22,214 bases of DNA from Thiobacillaceae bacterium (GTDB lineage: Bacteria > Pseudomonadota > Gammaproteobacteria > Burkholderiales > Thiobacillaceae): NCBI GenBank assembly GCA_012274165.1, contig JAAPAA010000359.1, forward strand, positions 1-22,214, read 5' to 3'. The notes under the pieces are model-generated. The model did no database searches, had not been told where the DNA came from, and saw nothing but the letters and a program-made list of their open reading frames with translations. The translations under genes and the position numbers were made by a program. Shown here in pieces: positions 8,259 through 15,355 of this stretch; positions within the stretch are counted from its first letter, which is position 1, and each line of letters starts with the position of its first letter.

Positions 8259-9358
8259 GCTGCCTCCCGATTCATCCGCTTCATCACGCGCCCGCTCTTG
8301 TCGGCCACCTTGCCCGCCAACTGGCCACACGCCGCATCAATGTCGTCACCCCGCGTCTTGCGCGTGGTGACGACATAGCCCGCATCCTGCAAAATCTCAC
8401 GGAACACACGCATCGTGTCGGTGCGCGGTTTCTCGTACCCTGAATCCGGGAACGGATTGAACGGGATGAGATTGAACTTGCACGGCACCTCGCGCGTCAG
8501 CTCGATCAACTGGCGCGCATGTTCGGGCTGGTCATTCACGCCGGCCAGCATCACATACTCGAAGGTAATGAAATCGCGCGGCGCATGTACCAGATAGCGC
8601 TGGCACGCCGCCATCAACTCGCGTAGCGGGTACTTTTTGTTGATCGGCACAATCTGGTCGCGCAACGCGTCGTTGGGCGCATGCAGCGAAACCGCCAGCG
8701 CCACCGGACAGCGCTCGGCCAGCCGGTCCATTGCGGGCACCAGACCCGAGGTCGATACGGTGACGCGGCGCCGCGACAAACCATAGGCATGGTCGTCGAG
8801 CATGATGCCAAGCGCAGTCACCACGTTATCGAGGTTCGCCAACGGCTCGCCCATACCCATCATCACCACATTGGTCACCGGCCGCTCGGCGCTTTCGCCA
8901 CTGGTCCTGTTGACCTCGCCGCGCAGGCTGTGATTGGCCACCCACACCTGGCCGATGATTTCGGCCACGGAGAGGTTGCGGTTGAAGCCCTGCCGCCCGG
9001 TCGAACAGAACGTGCATTCCAGCGCGCACCCCACCTGCGACGACACGCACAGCGTGCCGCGATCGTCTTCCGGGATGAACACCGTCTCGATGCCGTTGGC
9101 AACCCCGACATCGAAAAGCCACTTGCGCGTGCCGTCGCTCGAGGTATGCGCGTAGTTGATCGCAGGCGTCTGCACGACCGCCTGCTGCTGCAATTTCTCA
9201 CGCAGGCTTTTGGCGATATCGGTCATCTGCGCGAAATCGGCCACGCCAGACTGATGTATCCAGTGGAACACCTGTTTGGCGCGAAACGGCTTCTCGCCGA
9301 GTTCAGTGAACCAGGCAGTCAGTCCTTGGAGATCGAAATCGAGCAGGTTTTGCGGCAT
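8255..9358 (-). CDS. rlmN: Dual-specificity RNA methyltransferase RlmN (radical SAM)
   Basis: RlmN methylates C2 of A2503 in 23S rRNA and A37 in certain tRNAs. The radical-SAM cluster cysteines are at residues 111, 115 and 118 (CALECTFC). They are followed by STGRQGFNRNL, the GMGEPL motif, and the C-terminal TRGDDIDAACGQL segment that carries the conserved methyl-accepting cysteine. The length of 367 aa is normal. I chose the ATG at 9358, 12 bases after the ndk stop; the preceding in-frame TTG (9361) adds one residue only. It is followed directly by the overlapping pilW. Confidence 0.96.
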   Translation of the reverse strand: MPQNLLDFDLQGLTAWFTELGEKPFRAKQVFHWIHQSGVADFAQMTDIAKSLREKLQQQAVVQTPAINYAHTSSDGTRKWLFDVGVANGIETVFIPEDDRGTLCVSSQVGCALECTFCSTGRQGFNRNLSVAEIIGQVWVANHSLRGEVNRTSGESAERPVTNVVMMGMGEPLANLDNVVTALGIMLDDHAYGLSRRRVTVSTSGLVPAMDRLAERCPVALAVSLHAPNDALRDQIVPINKKYPLRELMAACQRYLVHAPRDFITFEYVMLAGVNDQPEHARQLIELTREVPCKFNLIPFNPFPDSGYEKPRTDTMRVFREILQDAGYVVTTRKTRGDDIDAACGQLAGKVADKSGRVMKRMNREAA

Positions 9359-9370
9359 CAATCCAGCCGA

Positions 9371-9796
9371 TCAGCGGCTATACACTTCGCTCGCGGGGAA
9401 GAAGTAAGCGATTTCCTGTGCTGCGGTTTCCGGCGCGTCCGAGCCATGCACGGCGTTGGCATCGATGCTCTCGGCGAAATCGGCGCGAATGGTGCCGGCG
9501 TCGGCTTTCTTCGGATCGGTCGCGCCCATCAGTTCGCGGTTCTTGGCAATCGCGTCTTCACCTTCCAGCACCTGCAACACCACCGGTCCCGAGATCATGA
9601 AATCAACCAGATCCTTGAAGAAAGGACGCTCGCGATGCACGCCGTAGAAACCTTCGGCTTCCTGACGCGACAGGTGTTTCATTTTGGACGCCACCACCTT
9701 GAGGCCATTGCTCTCGAAGCGGCTGACAATCTTGCCGATCACGTTCTTGGCGACGGCATCAGGTTTGATAATGGAAAAAGTGCGCTGAACAGCCAT
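9371..9796 (-). CDS. ndk: Nucleoside diphosphate kinase
   Basis: Ndk transfers the gamma-phosphate between nucleoside triphosphates and diphosphates through a phosphohistidine, balancing nucleotide pools in the cytoplasm. The sequence begins MAVQRTFSIIKPDAVAKN and contains the catalytic segment NAVHGSDAPE with His117 as the active residue. The length of 141 aa is exactly typical. The ATG at 9796 has GGAG 6 bases upstream; an upstream in-frame start at 9829 would add 11 unconserved residues and is rejected. It appears to be the first gene of the long minus-strand run ending with der. Confidence 0.97.
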   Translation of the reverse strand: MAVQRTFSIIKPDAVAKNVIGKIVSRFESNGLKVVASKMKHLSRQEAEGFYGVHRERPFFKDLVDFMISGPVVLQVLEGEDAIAKNRELMGATDPKKADAGTIRADFAESIDANAVHGSDAPETAAQEIAYFFPASEVYSR

Positions 9797-9852
9797 GTGT
9801 TGCTCCAAAAAATAAGTAAAAATGTTCAAAAAACCATGTAAATCAGCCCGCT

Positions 9853-9861
9853 AGCATAGCA
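9853..9861 (-). promoter_or_regulatory. Possible extended -10 element upstream of ndk
   Basis: On the minus strand TGCTATGCT matches the extended -10 pattern (TGn followed by TATGCT, 4 of 6 to consensus). No good -35 is present at the normal distance. A transcript start near 9846 would give a leader of about 50 bases that includes the ndk ribosome binding site. Weak evidence. Confidence 0.25.
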
Positions 9862-9909
9862 CGAGGCACCCTCGGCCGCCCCATCTATGTTGGTCAAACG
9901 GTTACACAA

Positions 9910-11262
9910 TCATTCGAGCCGCGCCCCAACCCGCGGCTGCAGCCCCGTCTCGCCGGGTGCGGCAAGCGCATCGGCATCCTGCCCAATGTTTGCCGCCCAC
10001 AAGAGCTGTCCGTTGCACCACAACAACGGCAAATGGTCACGCTGCCAGGGCGGAATGGCGCGTTCCTGCAACAAGTTTTTCAGGCTGCGGTGCGGGCCGC
10101 CGGGATGCAGGCGCAGGCGCTCGCCCCCTTGCCGCACCCCCAGCGTCACCACGCCCGCTTCCAGCACGCTGCGCTTCAATCCTGCGCCAACCCCGGCATC
10201 CAGACAGATTTCCACGCCAGCCGCGGGGACAGGCAAGGCCGTCTCGCCCTGCCACAGCACCGGCTCAGCGAATGCGGCCCCCCGCGCCACCAGATAGGCA
10301 CCGCCCCGATAACGCCATAAATCGTCGCGCCCCAGACTCACGCAGACGCGCGCATCATTGCGTGCATCGCGCAGTTGCTGCAGCGCCTCGTTGAGCTGCC
10401 GCGCATTGGGCAAGGGGTGGCCATGCTGCTCAATGAAATAACGCAGCAGATTGCGCGCGCGCGGCATCGACAGGGCATTCAGGCTGGCGCAATCCAGCCG
10501 CTCGCTCGAGATGGCCGCAGCCGCATCCAGACGCGCCAGATCATCGAGCAATCCGGCGGCCTCGGCCTGCAAACCGGCGGCACGCGCGAGGGTGGCGTCA
10601 GCGCCGGGAAAATGTGTGTTCAACAGAGGCAGCACGGTCTGACGCAGCGCATTGCGGCGGAAACGCACGTCCAGATTGCTGTCGTCTTCCACCCACGCCA
10701 GTTGGTGCGCACGTGCATAGACCAGCAAGTCTGCACGCGTAACGCCCAGCAACGGCCGCCAGTGCGGCGCCGACCAGCCCCGCCGGTGTTGCAGCTCGCC
10801 CATGGCCGCCAGCCCCTTCGGCCCAGCGCCACGCAGCAACTGCAGCAGCAGGGTTTCAGCCTGATCGTTTTGATGATGGGCGGTAAGCAGCGCATCGGTA
10901 TCGAGCGCGGCAAAAACCCCTTGGCGTTCACGCCGCGCCGCCCCCTCGACGCCCGCCGCGTCGTCGCGCGCAATCTGCACCCGATGCACCGTCAGCTCAA
11001 GGCCATGTGACGCGCACAATTGCGCACAGAAATCGGCCCATGCATCGGCGTGCGCCGACAGGCCGTGGTGCACGTGCACGGCCTGCAGTTCAAAGGCATG
11101 TTGATTGCGTAATGCCTGCAGCACATGCAGCAGGACCACTGAATCCACCCCGCCCGACAATGCCAGCGTCAGCCTCGCGTGCGGGGAAAAGTGGCGCGCC
11201 AAACCGGCCGCCACCACAGTGGCGACAGCCTTATTTGGCAGGAGCTTCCTTGAAGCTGCCAT
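9910..11262 (-). CDS. tilS: tRNA(Ile)-lysidine synthase TilS
   Basis: TilS uses ATP to attach lysine to C34 of the tRNA-Ile that reads AUA codons, an essential step in decoding. The N-terminal PP-loop motif SGGVDS is at residues 36-41 of the 450-aa product. It is followed by HVHHGLSAHADAW and the family segment LLTAHHQNDQAETLLLQLLRGAG. The C-terminal TilS domain includes GGERLRLHPGGPHRSLKNLLQE. The start is uncertain. The ATG at 11262 overlaps accA by 32 bases and lacks a clear ribosome binding site. A GTG at 11217, after the accA stop with AAGG 11 bases upstream, would give 435 aa and also fits the family. Either way tilS is coupled to accA. Confidence 0.93.
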   Translation of the reverse strand: MAASRKLLPNKAVATVVAAGLARHFSPHARLTLALSGGVDSVVLLHVLQALRNQHAFELQAVHVHHGLSAHADAWADFCAQLCASHGLELTVHRVQIARDDAAGVEGAARRERQGVFAALDTDALLTAHHQNDQAETLLLQLLRGAGPKGLAAMGELQHRRGWSAPHWRPLLGVTRADLLVYARAHQLAWVEDDSNLDVRFRRNALRQTVLPLLNTHFPGADATLARAAGLQAEAAGLLDDLARLDAAAAISSERLDCASLNALSMPRARNLLRYFIEQHGHPLPNARQLNEALQQLRDARNDARVCVSLGRDDLWRYRGGAYLVARGAAFAEPVLWQGETALPVPAAGVEICLDAGVGAGLKRSVLEAGVVTLGVRQGGERLRLHPGGPHRSLKNLLQERAIPPWQRDHLPLLWCNGQLLWAANIGQDADALAAPGETGLQPRVGARLE

Positions 11263-12199
11263 ATGCCCGCAAACGTTTGTAACGCGCGTCCAGCAAGGCA
11301 TCCAGCGGCTGTTTGCGCAATTCGCCAAGGGTGTCGGTAAGTGCGCGTCGCATCGTCTGGAACAGCGCATCCCAATCGCGCTGCGCACCGCCTACGGGCT
11401 CTTCGACGATACGATCGACCAGGCCATTGGCTTTCAGCCGATCGGCGGTGATCGCCAGCGTTTCGGCGGCGAGCGAAGCCTTGTCGGCGCTCTTCCACAA
11501 AATGGACGCGCAGCCTTCGGGCGAAATGACCGAGTATGTTGAGTATTGCAGGATCAGGGTGCGGTCGCCGACGCCAATCGCCAGCGCGCCACCCGAGCCG
11601 CCTTCGCCAACGATCGAGCAGATCACCGGGGTGCGCAGCTCGGCCATCACGTACAGGTTGCGGGCAATGGCTTCGGACTGGCCGCGTTCTTCCGCCCCAA
11701 TGCCGGGATAGGCGCCCGGCGTATCGATAAAGGTAAAAATCGGCAGGCTGAATTTTTCCGCCAGCCGCATCAGCCGCAGCGCTTTGCGATAGCCCTCGGG
11801 ACGCGGCATACCGAAATTCCGGTAGATTTTGTCTTTGGTGTCGCGGCCTTTTTGATGACCGATCACCATCACCGGCTCGCCATTGAAGCGCGCGATGCCA
11901 CCCACAATCGCAGCGTCGTCGGCAAACGCACGGTCGCCATGCAACTCGGAAAAGTCGGTAAACAGCCCCGCCACATAATCCAGCGTATATGGACGCTGCG
12001 GGTGACGCGCCACCTGCGACACCTGCCAGGCGTTGAGCTTGGCGTAGACATCCTTGGTCAGGGTCTGGCTTTTTTTCTGCAGGCGGCGGATTTCTTCCGA
12101 AATATCCAGCGCAGAATCATCCTGTACAAAGCGCAGCTCTTCGATCTTGGATTCAAGCTCGGAGATGGGCTGTTCAAAGTCGAGAAAGGTAGTTTTCAT
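11231..12199 (-). CDS. accA: Acetyl-CoA carboxylase carboxyltransferase subunit alpha
   Basis: AccA pairs with AccD to transfer the carboxyl group from biotin to acetyl-CoA, the first committed step of fatty acid synthesis. Landmarks are the N-terminal FLDFEQPISELESKIEEL, the FIDTPGAYPGIGAEERGQ segment (residues 158-175), and the glycine-rich oxyanion region GEGGSGGALA (198-207). The length of 322 aa is normal. The ATG at 12199 is fixed by the conserved MKTTFLDFEQ start, although no strong Shine-Dalgarno sequence is visible. It is followed by tilS, a common betaproteobacterial pair, and preceded by a hairpin that probably insulates it from slyD. Confidence 0.96.
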   Translation of the reverse strand: MKTTFLDFEQPISELESKIEELRFVQDDSALDISEEIRRLQKKSQTLTKDVYAKLNAWQVSQVARHPQRPYTLDYVAGLFTDFSELHGDRAFADDAAIVGGIARFNGEPVMVIGHQKGRDTKDKIYRNFGMPRPEGYRKALRLMRLAEKFSLPIFTFIDTPGAYPGIGAEERGQSEAIARNLYVMAELRTPVICSIVGEGGSGGALAIGVGDRTLILQYSTYSVISPEGCASILWKSADKASLAAETLAITADRLKANGLVDRIVEEPVGGAQRDWDALFQTMRRALTDTLGELRKQPLDALLDARYKRLRAYGSFKEAPAK

Positions 12200-12249
12200 T
12201 GATAGTCTGGATCAAACCGTCACAGAGAACAGGTAGCCGGACATTTTAA

Positions 12250-12275
12250 CCCGGACACTTCATGAAGTGTCCGGG
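12250..12275 (-). terminator. Perfect 26-bp palindrome between slyD and accA
   Basis: CCCGGACACTTCA at 12250-12262 is followed immediately by its exact reverse complement at 12263-12275. In RNA this folds as an 11-bp stem with a 4-base loop. It begins 33 bases beyond the slyD stop and is followed on the minus strand by TTAAAAT, an imperfect T-tract. It is probably the slyD terminator. Its perfect symmetry also allows a protein-binding operator for accA. Confidence 0.6.
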
Positions 12276-12307
12276 CAAGCAGCCCGACCGCATTTACCCC
12301 ACGTTGA

Positions 12308-12790
12308 TCAATGATGGTGGTGGCCGTGCGCGCCGTGTGCATGACGGTGCGCAACTTCATCCGCTGTCGCAGCACGCACGTCGGACACCACACACTGGAA
12401 ATGCACCGCCTGTCCGGCGAAGGGGTGATTGCCGTCAACCACCACTTTGTCTTCCGCGATATCGGTCACGGTGTAGAGCAGTTCTTCGCCGCCGCCATCG
12501 GGGGAGCCCACAAACTGCATGCCGATTTCAATGTCGTCAGGGAAGCCTTCGCGCGGCTCCACCCGTACCAGGGATTCTTCGTATTCGCCGAAAGCATCAG
12601 CCGGCTGCAATTTCAGATCCACTGTTTCACCCGTGGTTTTGCCATCGAGCGCATGCTCGACCAGCGGGAAAATATTGTCATAGTCGCCGTGCAGATAGCT
12701 GACCGGTTCATTGCTTTCTTCCAGCAGGTTGCCGTCCATATCCTTGACGATGTAGGTGAGCGTCACAACGGTGTCTTTAACAATATTCAC
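12308..12790 (-). CDS. slyD: FKBP-type peptidyl-prolyl isomerase SlyD
   Basis: SlyD is a cytoplasmic proline isomerase and chaperone that also binds nickel and assists hydrogenase maturation in some bacteria. The split FKBP domain is visible (YLHGDYDNIFPLVEHAL at residues 32-48) together with the inserted-flap domain and the SlyD signature VDGNHPFAGQ at 118-127. A histidine-rich tail (about 148-160, ending HGHHHH) is the metal-binding end typical of SlyD but short. The length is 160 aa. The start is a GTG at 12790 with AAAGGA 6 bases upstream. It is divergent from the cupin hydroxylase gene and separated from accA by a palindromic hairpin, so it is probably monocistronic. Confidence 0.94.
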   Translation of the reverse strand: MNIVKDTVVTLTYIVKDMDGNLLEESNEPVSYLHGDYDNIFPLVEHALDGKTTGETVDLKLQPADAFGEYEESLVRVEPREGFPDDIEIGMQFVGSPDGGGEELLYTVTDIAEDKVVVDGNHPFAGQAVHFQCVVSDVRAATADEVAHRHAHGAHGHHHH

Positions 12791-12937
12791 TTGAGTTCCT
12801 TTAGCGATTAATACATTTCCGCCACAAACCTGCGGCCAGAAACGCCAAACAGCGCGCGATCAACGACGCCCTGCTAGTTGATGATGAGCGAGGCGCGCAT
12901 CCTGCTTCAGAGTGCTCGCCCCGTATTTTCCGGCAGC

Positions 12938-12946
12938 ATTCTAACA
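12938..12946 (-). promoter_or_regulatory. Possible extended -10 for slyD
   Basis: On the minus strand the sequence reads TG, one base, then TAGAAT (5 of 6 to TATAAT), an extended -10 pattern. No clear -35 is found upstream. It sits only about 25 bases from the plus-strand -10, so the two polymerase sites would overlap. Confidence 0.3.
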
Positions 12947-12967
12947 GGCCGCTCCTGACGACATCGT

Positions 12968-12973
12968 TATAAT
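12968..12973 (+). promoter_or_regulatory. Perfect -10 box just before the cupin hydroxylase start
   Basis: TATAAT lies 7 bases upstream of the ATG at 12981, and there is no Shine-Dalgarno sequence between them. Transcription from the usual distance would begin at or next to the ATG and give a leaderless mRNA. No good -35 is visible 16-18 bases upstream. Confidence 0.4.
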
Positions 12974-12980
12974 TATTGCC

Positions 12981-14096
12981 ATGACCCAAACCCTGCTCGG
13001 CGGCTTAAGCCCCACCCGTTTCCTGCGCGACTACTGGCATAAGCGCCCGCTGCTGATCCGCAACGCCGTGCCGGGCTTTAGCGGGCTGCTGTCGCCCGCC
13101 GCCATGCATCAACTGGCCACGCGCGAGGATGTCGAATCCCGCTTGATCCAGGGCAGCGGCAGCCACTGGCAGTTCGACCACGGCCCCTTCAAAAAGAGCG
13201 ACTTCAAGCGCCTGCCCAAAACCGAGTGGACCCTGCTGGTGCAATCGCTCAACCATGTTCTGCCCGCAGCGGATGCCCTGCTGGCGCGTTTCAGTTTCAT
13301 CCCGCACGCCCGGCTGGACGACCTGATGGTGAGCTATGCCGTGCCCGGCGGCAGCGTAGGTCCGCATTTCGATTCCTATGACGTGTTTCTGTTGCAAGGC
13401 CAGGGACATCGCCGCTGGCAGATCAGCGAGCAAACCGACCTGACAATTCAGGACGACGTGCCGCTCAGAATCCTGCGCCACTTCAAGGCCGAAGATGAAT
13501 GGCTGCTCGGGCCCGGCGACATGCTCTATCTGCCGCCGCATGTAGCGCATTATGGCGTGGCCGAAGATGCCTGCACGACGTATTCAATCGGGTTCCGCGC
13601 GCCCACCACCGACGAGCTGGCGCAGGGATTTCTGATGCACCTGCAGGACAGCGTCGCCCTGGAAGGCCGTTACGCCGATCCTGATCTGCGCCTGCAACCC
13701 CACCCCGGCGAAATCAGCCGCGCCATGCTGAGCCAGATCGAAGGCATGATCGCCCGCATCCAGTGGAGCAAGCGCGACATCGCGGAATTTGCCGGATGCT
13801 ATTTATCCGAACCCAAACCGAATGTGTTTTTCAATCCGCCCGACGCTCCCCTCGGCTACGCGGCCTTTAACAAGCTCACCCGCAAGTCGGGCGTCACGCT
13901 GAATCCCAAATCCCGCCTGCTGTTCATCGGCGGACGCTTTTTTATCAACGGCGAGGCGTTCAACAGTGCAGCGGACGAAACCGCCGCGCTGCAACAGCTT
14001 GCCGACCAACACCAGCTCGCTGCCTTTCCCGCTTCGCTGCGCGAGCGTTTGTATGACTGGTACGAAGCTGGCTGGCTGGAGATCGCCCCGACATGA
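12981..14096 (+). CDS. roxA: Cupin (JmjC-type) ribosomal protein uL16 arginine hydroxylase, RoxA/YcfD family
   Basis: This family consists of Fe(II)/2-oxoglutarate-dependent oxygenases; E. coli YcfD (RoxA) hydroxylates an arginine of ribosomal protein uL16. The metal triad is visible as H129 and D131 (GPHFDSYDVFLLQ) and H190 (PPHVAHYG). The N-terminus (FLRDYWHKRPLLIRNA) and YSIGFRAPT are typical. A C-terminal winged-helix-like domain occupies about 270-371. The length of 371 aa matches the family. The ATG at 12981 is fixed by the conserved N-terminus, but no ribosome binding site precedes it. The stop overlaps the next gene by 4 bases (ATGA), so the two are translationally coupled. Substrate assignment comes from homology, not from this sequence. 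Confidence 0.9.
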   Translation: MTQTLLGGLSPTRFLRDYWHKRPLLIRNAVPGFSGLLSPAAMHQLATREDVESRLIQGSGSHWQFDHGPFKKSDFKRLPKTEWTLLVQSLNHVLPAADALLARFSFIPHARLDDLMVSYAVPGGSVGPHFDSYDVFLLQGQGHRRWQISEQTDLTIQDDVPLRILRHFKAEDEWLLGPGDMLYLPPHVAHYGVAEDACTTYSIGFRAPTTDELAQGFLMHLQDSVALEGRYADPDLRLQPHPGEISRAMLSQIEGMIARIQWSKRDIAEFAGCYLSEPKPNVFFNPPDAPLGYAAFNKLTRKSGVTLNPKSRLLFIGGRFFINGEAFNSAADETAALQQLADQHQLAAFPASLRERLYDWYEAGWLEIAPT

Positions 14097-14563
14097 TTCA
14101 CTTTGAGACCCCCTCGGAATTGCACGCCGCCTTCGATGCGCTGCTGGCGCGCACCCAGCGCCAACTACGCGTTTACGACCATGACCTGAGCCTGCTCGAC
14201 CTCGACCAGCTGCCCCGTCACGCTGCTTTACGCGCCATGTGCGTGGCGGGTGGCGGGCATCGTGTCGAACTGCTGCTTGACGATATCCATCACCTCACGC
14301 GCAACTGCCCGCGACTGATGCAGTTGGTGCGCGATTTCAGCCACGTCATCGAAATCCGCCAAGCAGATCCGGACGCGCCGCGCCCTGACGAGGCTTTCGC
14401 CTTGGCCGACCAGCGCAGCATGCTCATCCGCGCCGACAAGACGGCATTACGCGGCACACTTCACCTTGACGACGCCAGCAGCACTGTGAATCTGCATCAC
14501 AGTTTCGAATCCATGTGGCAGCGTTCACAAACCCATGTGTCCGCCACGACTCTGGGGCTTTAG
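14093..14563 (+). CDS. DUF7931-like protein of unknown function
   Basis: This 156-aa soluble protein overlaps the hydroxylase gene by 4 bases and must be co-translated with it. It resembles the DUF7931 proteins found beside this hydroxylase in betaproteobacteria, which look like a single half of a phospholipase-D-type fold: an early RVYDHDLSLLDL strand/loop (26-37), a central GHRVELLLDD strand (55-64), and AFALADQRSMLIRAD near 101-115. I see no intact HKD catalytic motif, so enzymatic PLD activity is doubtful; the fold assignment is from memory of the family. There is no signal peptide or membrane segment. Its stop codon touches the stop of the convergent DUF455 gene. Confidence 0.75.
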   Translation: MIHFETPSELHAAFDALLARTQRQLRVYDHDLSLLDLDQLPRHAALRAMCVAGGGHRVELLLDDIHHLTRNCPRLMQLVRDFSHVIEIRQADPDAPRPDEAFALADQRSMLIRADKTALRGTLHLDDASSTVNLHHSFESMWQRSQTHVSATTLGL

Positions 14564-15355
14564 TTAAAGCTGGCTCAACCAGTCCAGTTCAGGTTCACTG
14601 AACCCCGCCTTGCGGCGTGCTTCCAGATTAAACGGCGGCTTCAATGGCGGTGCGTCGTATTCAACCAGCAACTGGCGGAACGTCGCTTCGGGTTCGAGTC
14701 CACGCGCCTGGCACAAATAGGCAAACCAGTGGCTACCGATGGCGACATGGCCGATTTCGTCGCGTTCGATCACCCCCAGAATTTCCACCATGTGCTGGTC
14801 CTGCGCAGCCTTCAGCTTGTTGACAATGAGCGGCGTGGCGTCGAGTCCGCGCGCTTCCAGCACGCGCGGCACCAAAGCCATGCGCACCAGCGGATCGTGT
14901 GCAGTTTTCAGCGCCATTTCCCACAAGCCGTTGTGCGCGGGGAAATTCCCGTAGGTATGGCCGAGCGTGGCCAGGTGCGCGTTCAATAAATCGAAATGCA
15001 AGGCTTCTTCATCGGCCACCCGCAGCCAGTCGGCGTAATACGCGGGCGGCATGCCGGCAAAGCGATGCGCGGCATCGAGCGCCAGATTGATCGCGTTGAA
15101 TTCGATATGCGCCAGCGCATGAACCAGTGCAGCCCGGCCGGCCACGGTGTCGGCGCGGCGGCGCGGCACCTGCTGCGGCGGAATCAGCGCAGGCTGGTCG
15201 GGTTGTCCGGGGTGGTCGATGGGCGCGCGCTCAATGTCAATATCGGGTGCCACGCGTCCCGCCAGCCAGTCTGCCTGCAAGGCATGCACGCAGGCCACCT
15301 TGTTTGCTGGCAGGCGTTCGCACAAGCAGTCAGCCAGCCGTTGCGGCAAATCCAT
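14564..15355 (-). CDS. DUF455 ferritin-like di-iron protein
   Basis: This 263-aa helical protein of the DUF455 family belongs to the ferritin-like superfamily, which also contains the tRNA hydroxylase MiaE. The complete di-iron ligand pattern is visible: E85 (LAHIE), E117 and H120 (EALH), E167 (LEARG), and E200 and H203 (EIGH). This predicts an oxygen- or peroxide-using active site, but the substrate is unknown. There is no signal peptide. The ATG at 15355 overlaps the lptG stop by one base (TAATG), so it is the third gene of the lptF-lptG transcript. It is convergent with the DUF7931-like gene with zero intergenic bases. Confidence 0.87.
   Translation of the reverse strand: MDLPQRLADCLCERLPANKVACVHALQADWLAGRVAPDIDIERAPIDHPGQPDQPALIPPQQVPRRRADTVAGRAALVHALAHIEFNAINLALDAAHRFAGMPPAYYADWLRVADEEALHFDLLNAHLATLGHTYGNFPAHNGLWEMALKTAHDPLVRMALVPRVLEARGLDATPLIVNKLKAAQDQHMVEILGVIERDEIGHVAIGSHWFAYLCQARGLEPEATFRQLLVEYDAPPLKPPFNLEARRKAGFSEPELDWLSQL

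Larger units (their letters stand above)
12791..12980. other. Divergent intergenic region slyD / cupin hydroxylase
   Basis: These 190 bases hold the promoters for slyD (minus) and the hydroxylase (plus). On the plus strand a perfect TATAAT lies at 12968-12973. On the minus strand an extended -10, TGTTAGAAT, lies at 12946-12938 and would give slyD a leader of about 140 bases. Neither has a convincing -35. I see no RNA gene, repeat or reliable small frame here. Confidence 0.45.

Noticed and set aside
8259..8330. N-terminal extension of pilW
   Set aside because: It lies within rlmN and would hide the lipoprotein signal peptide; the GTG at 8258 has GGGAGG upstream and overlaps the rlmN stop.
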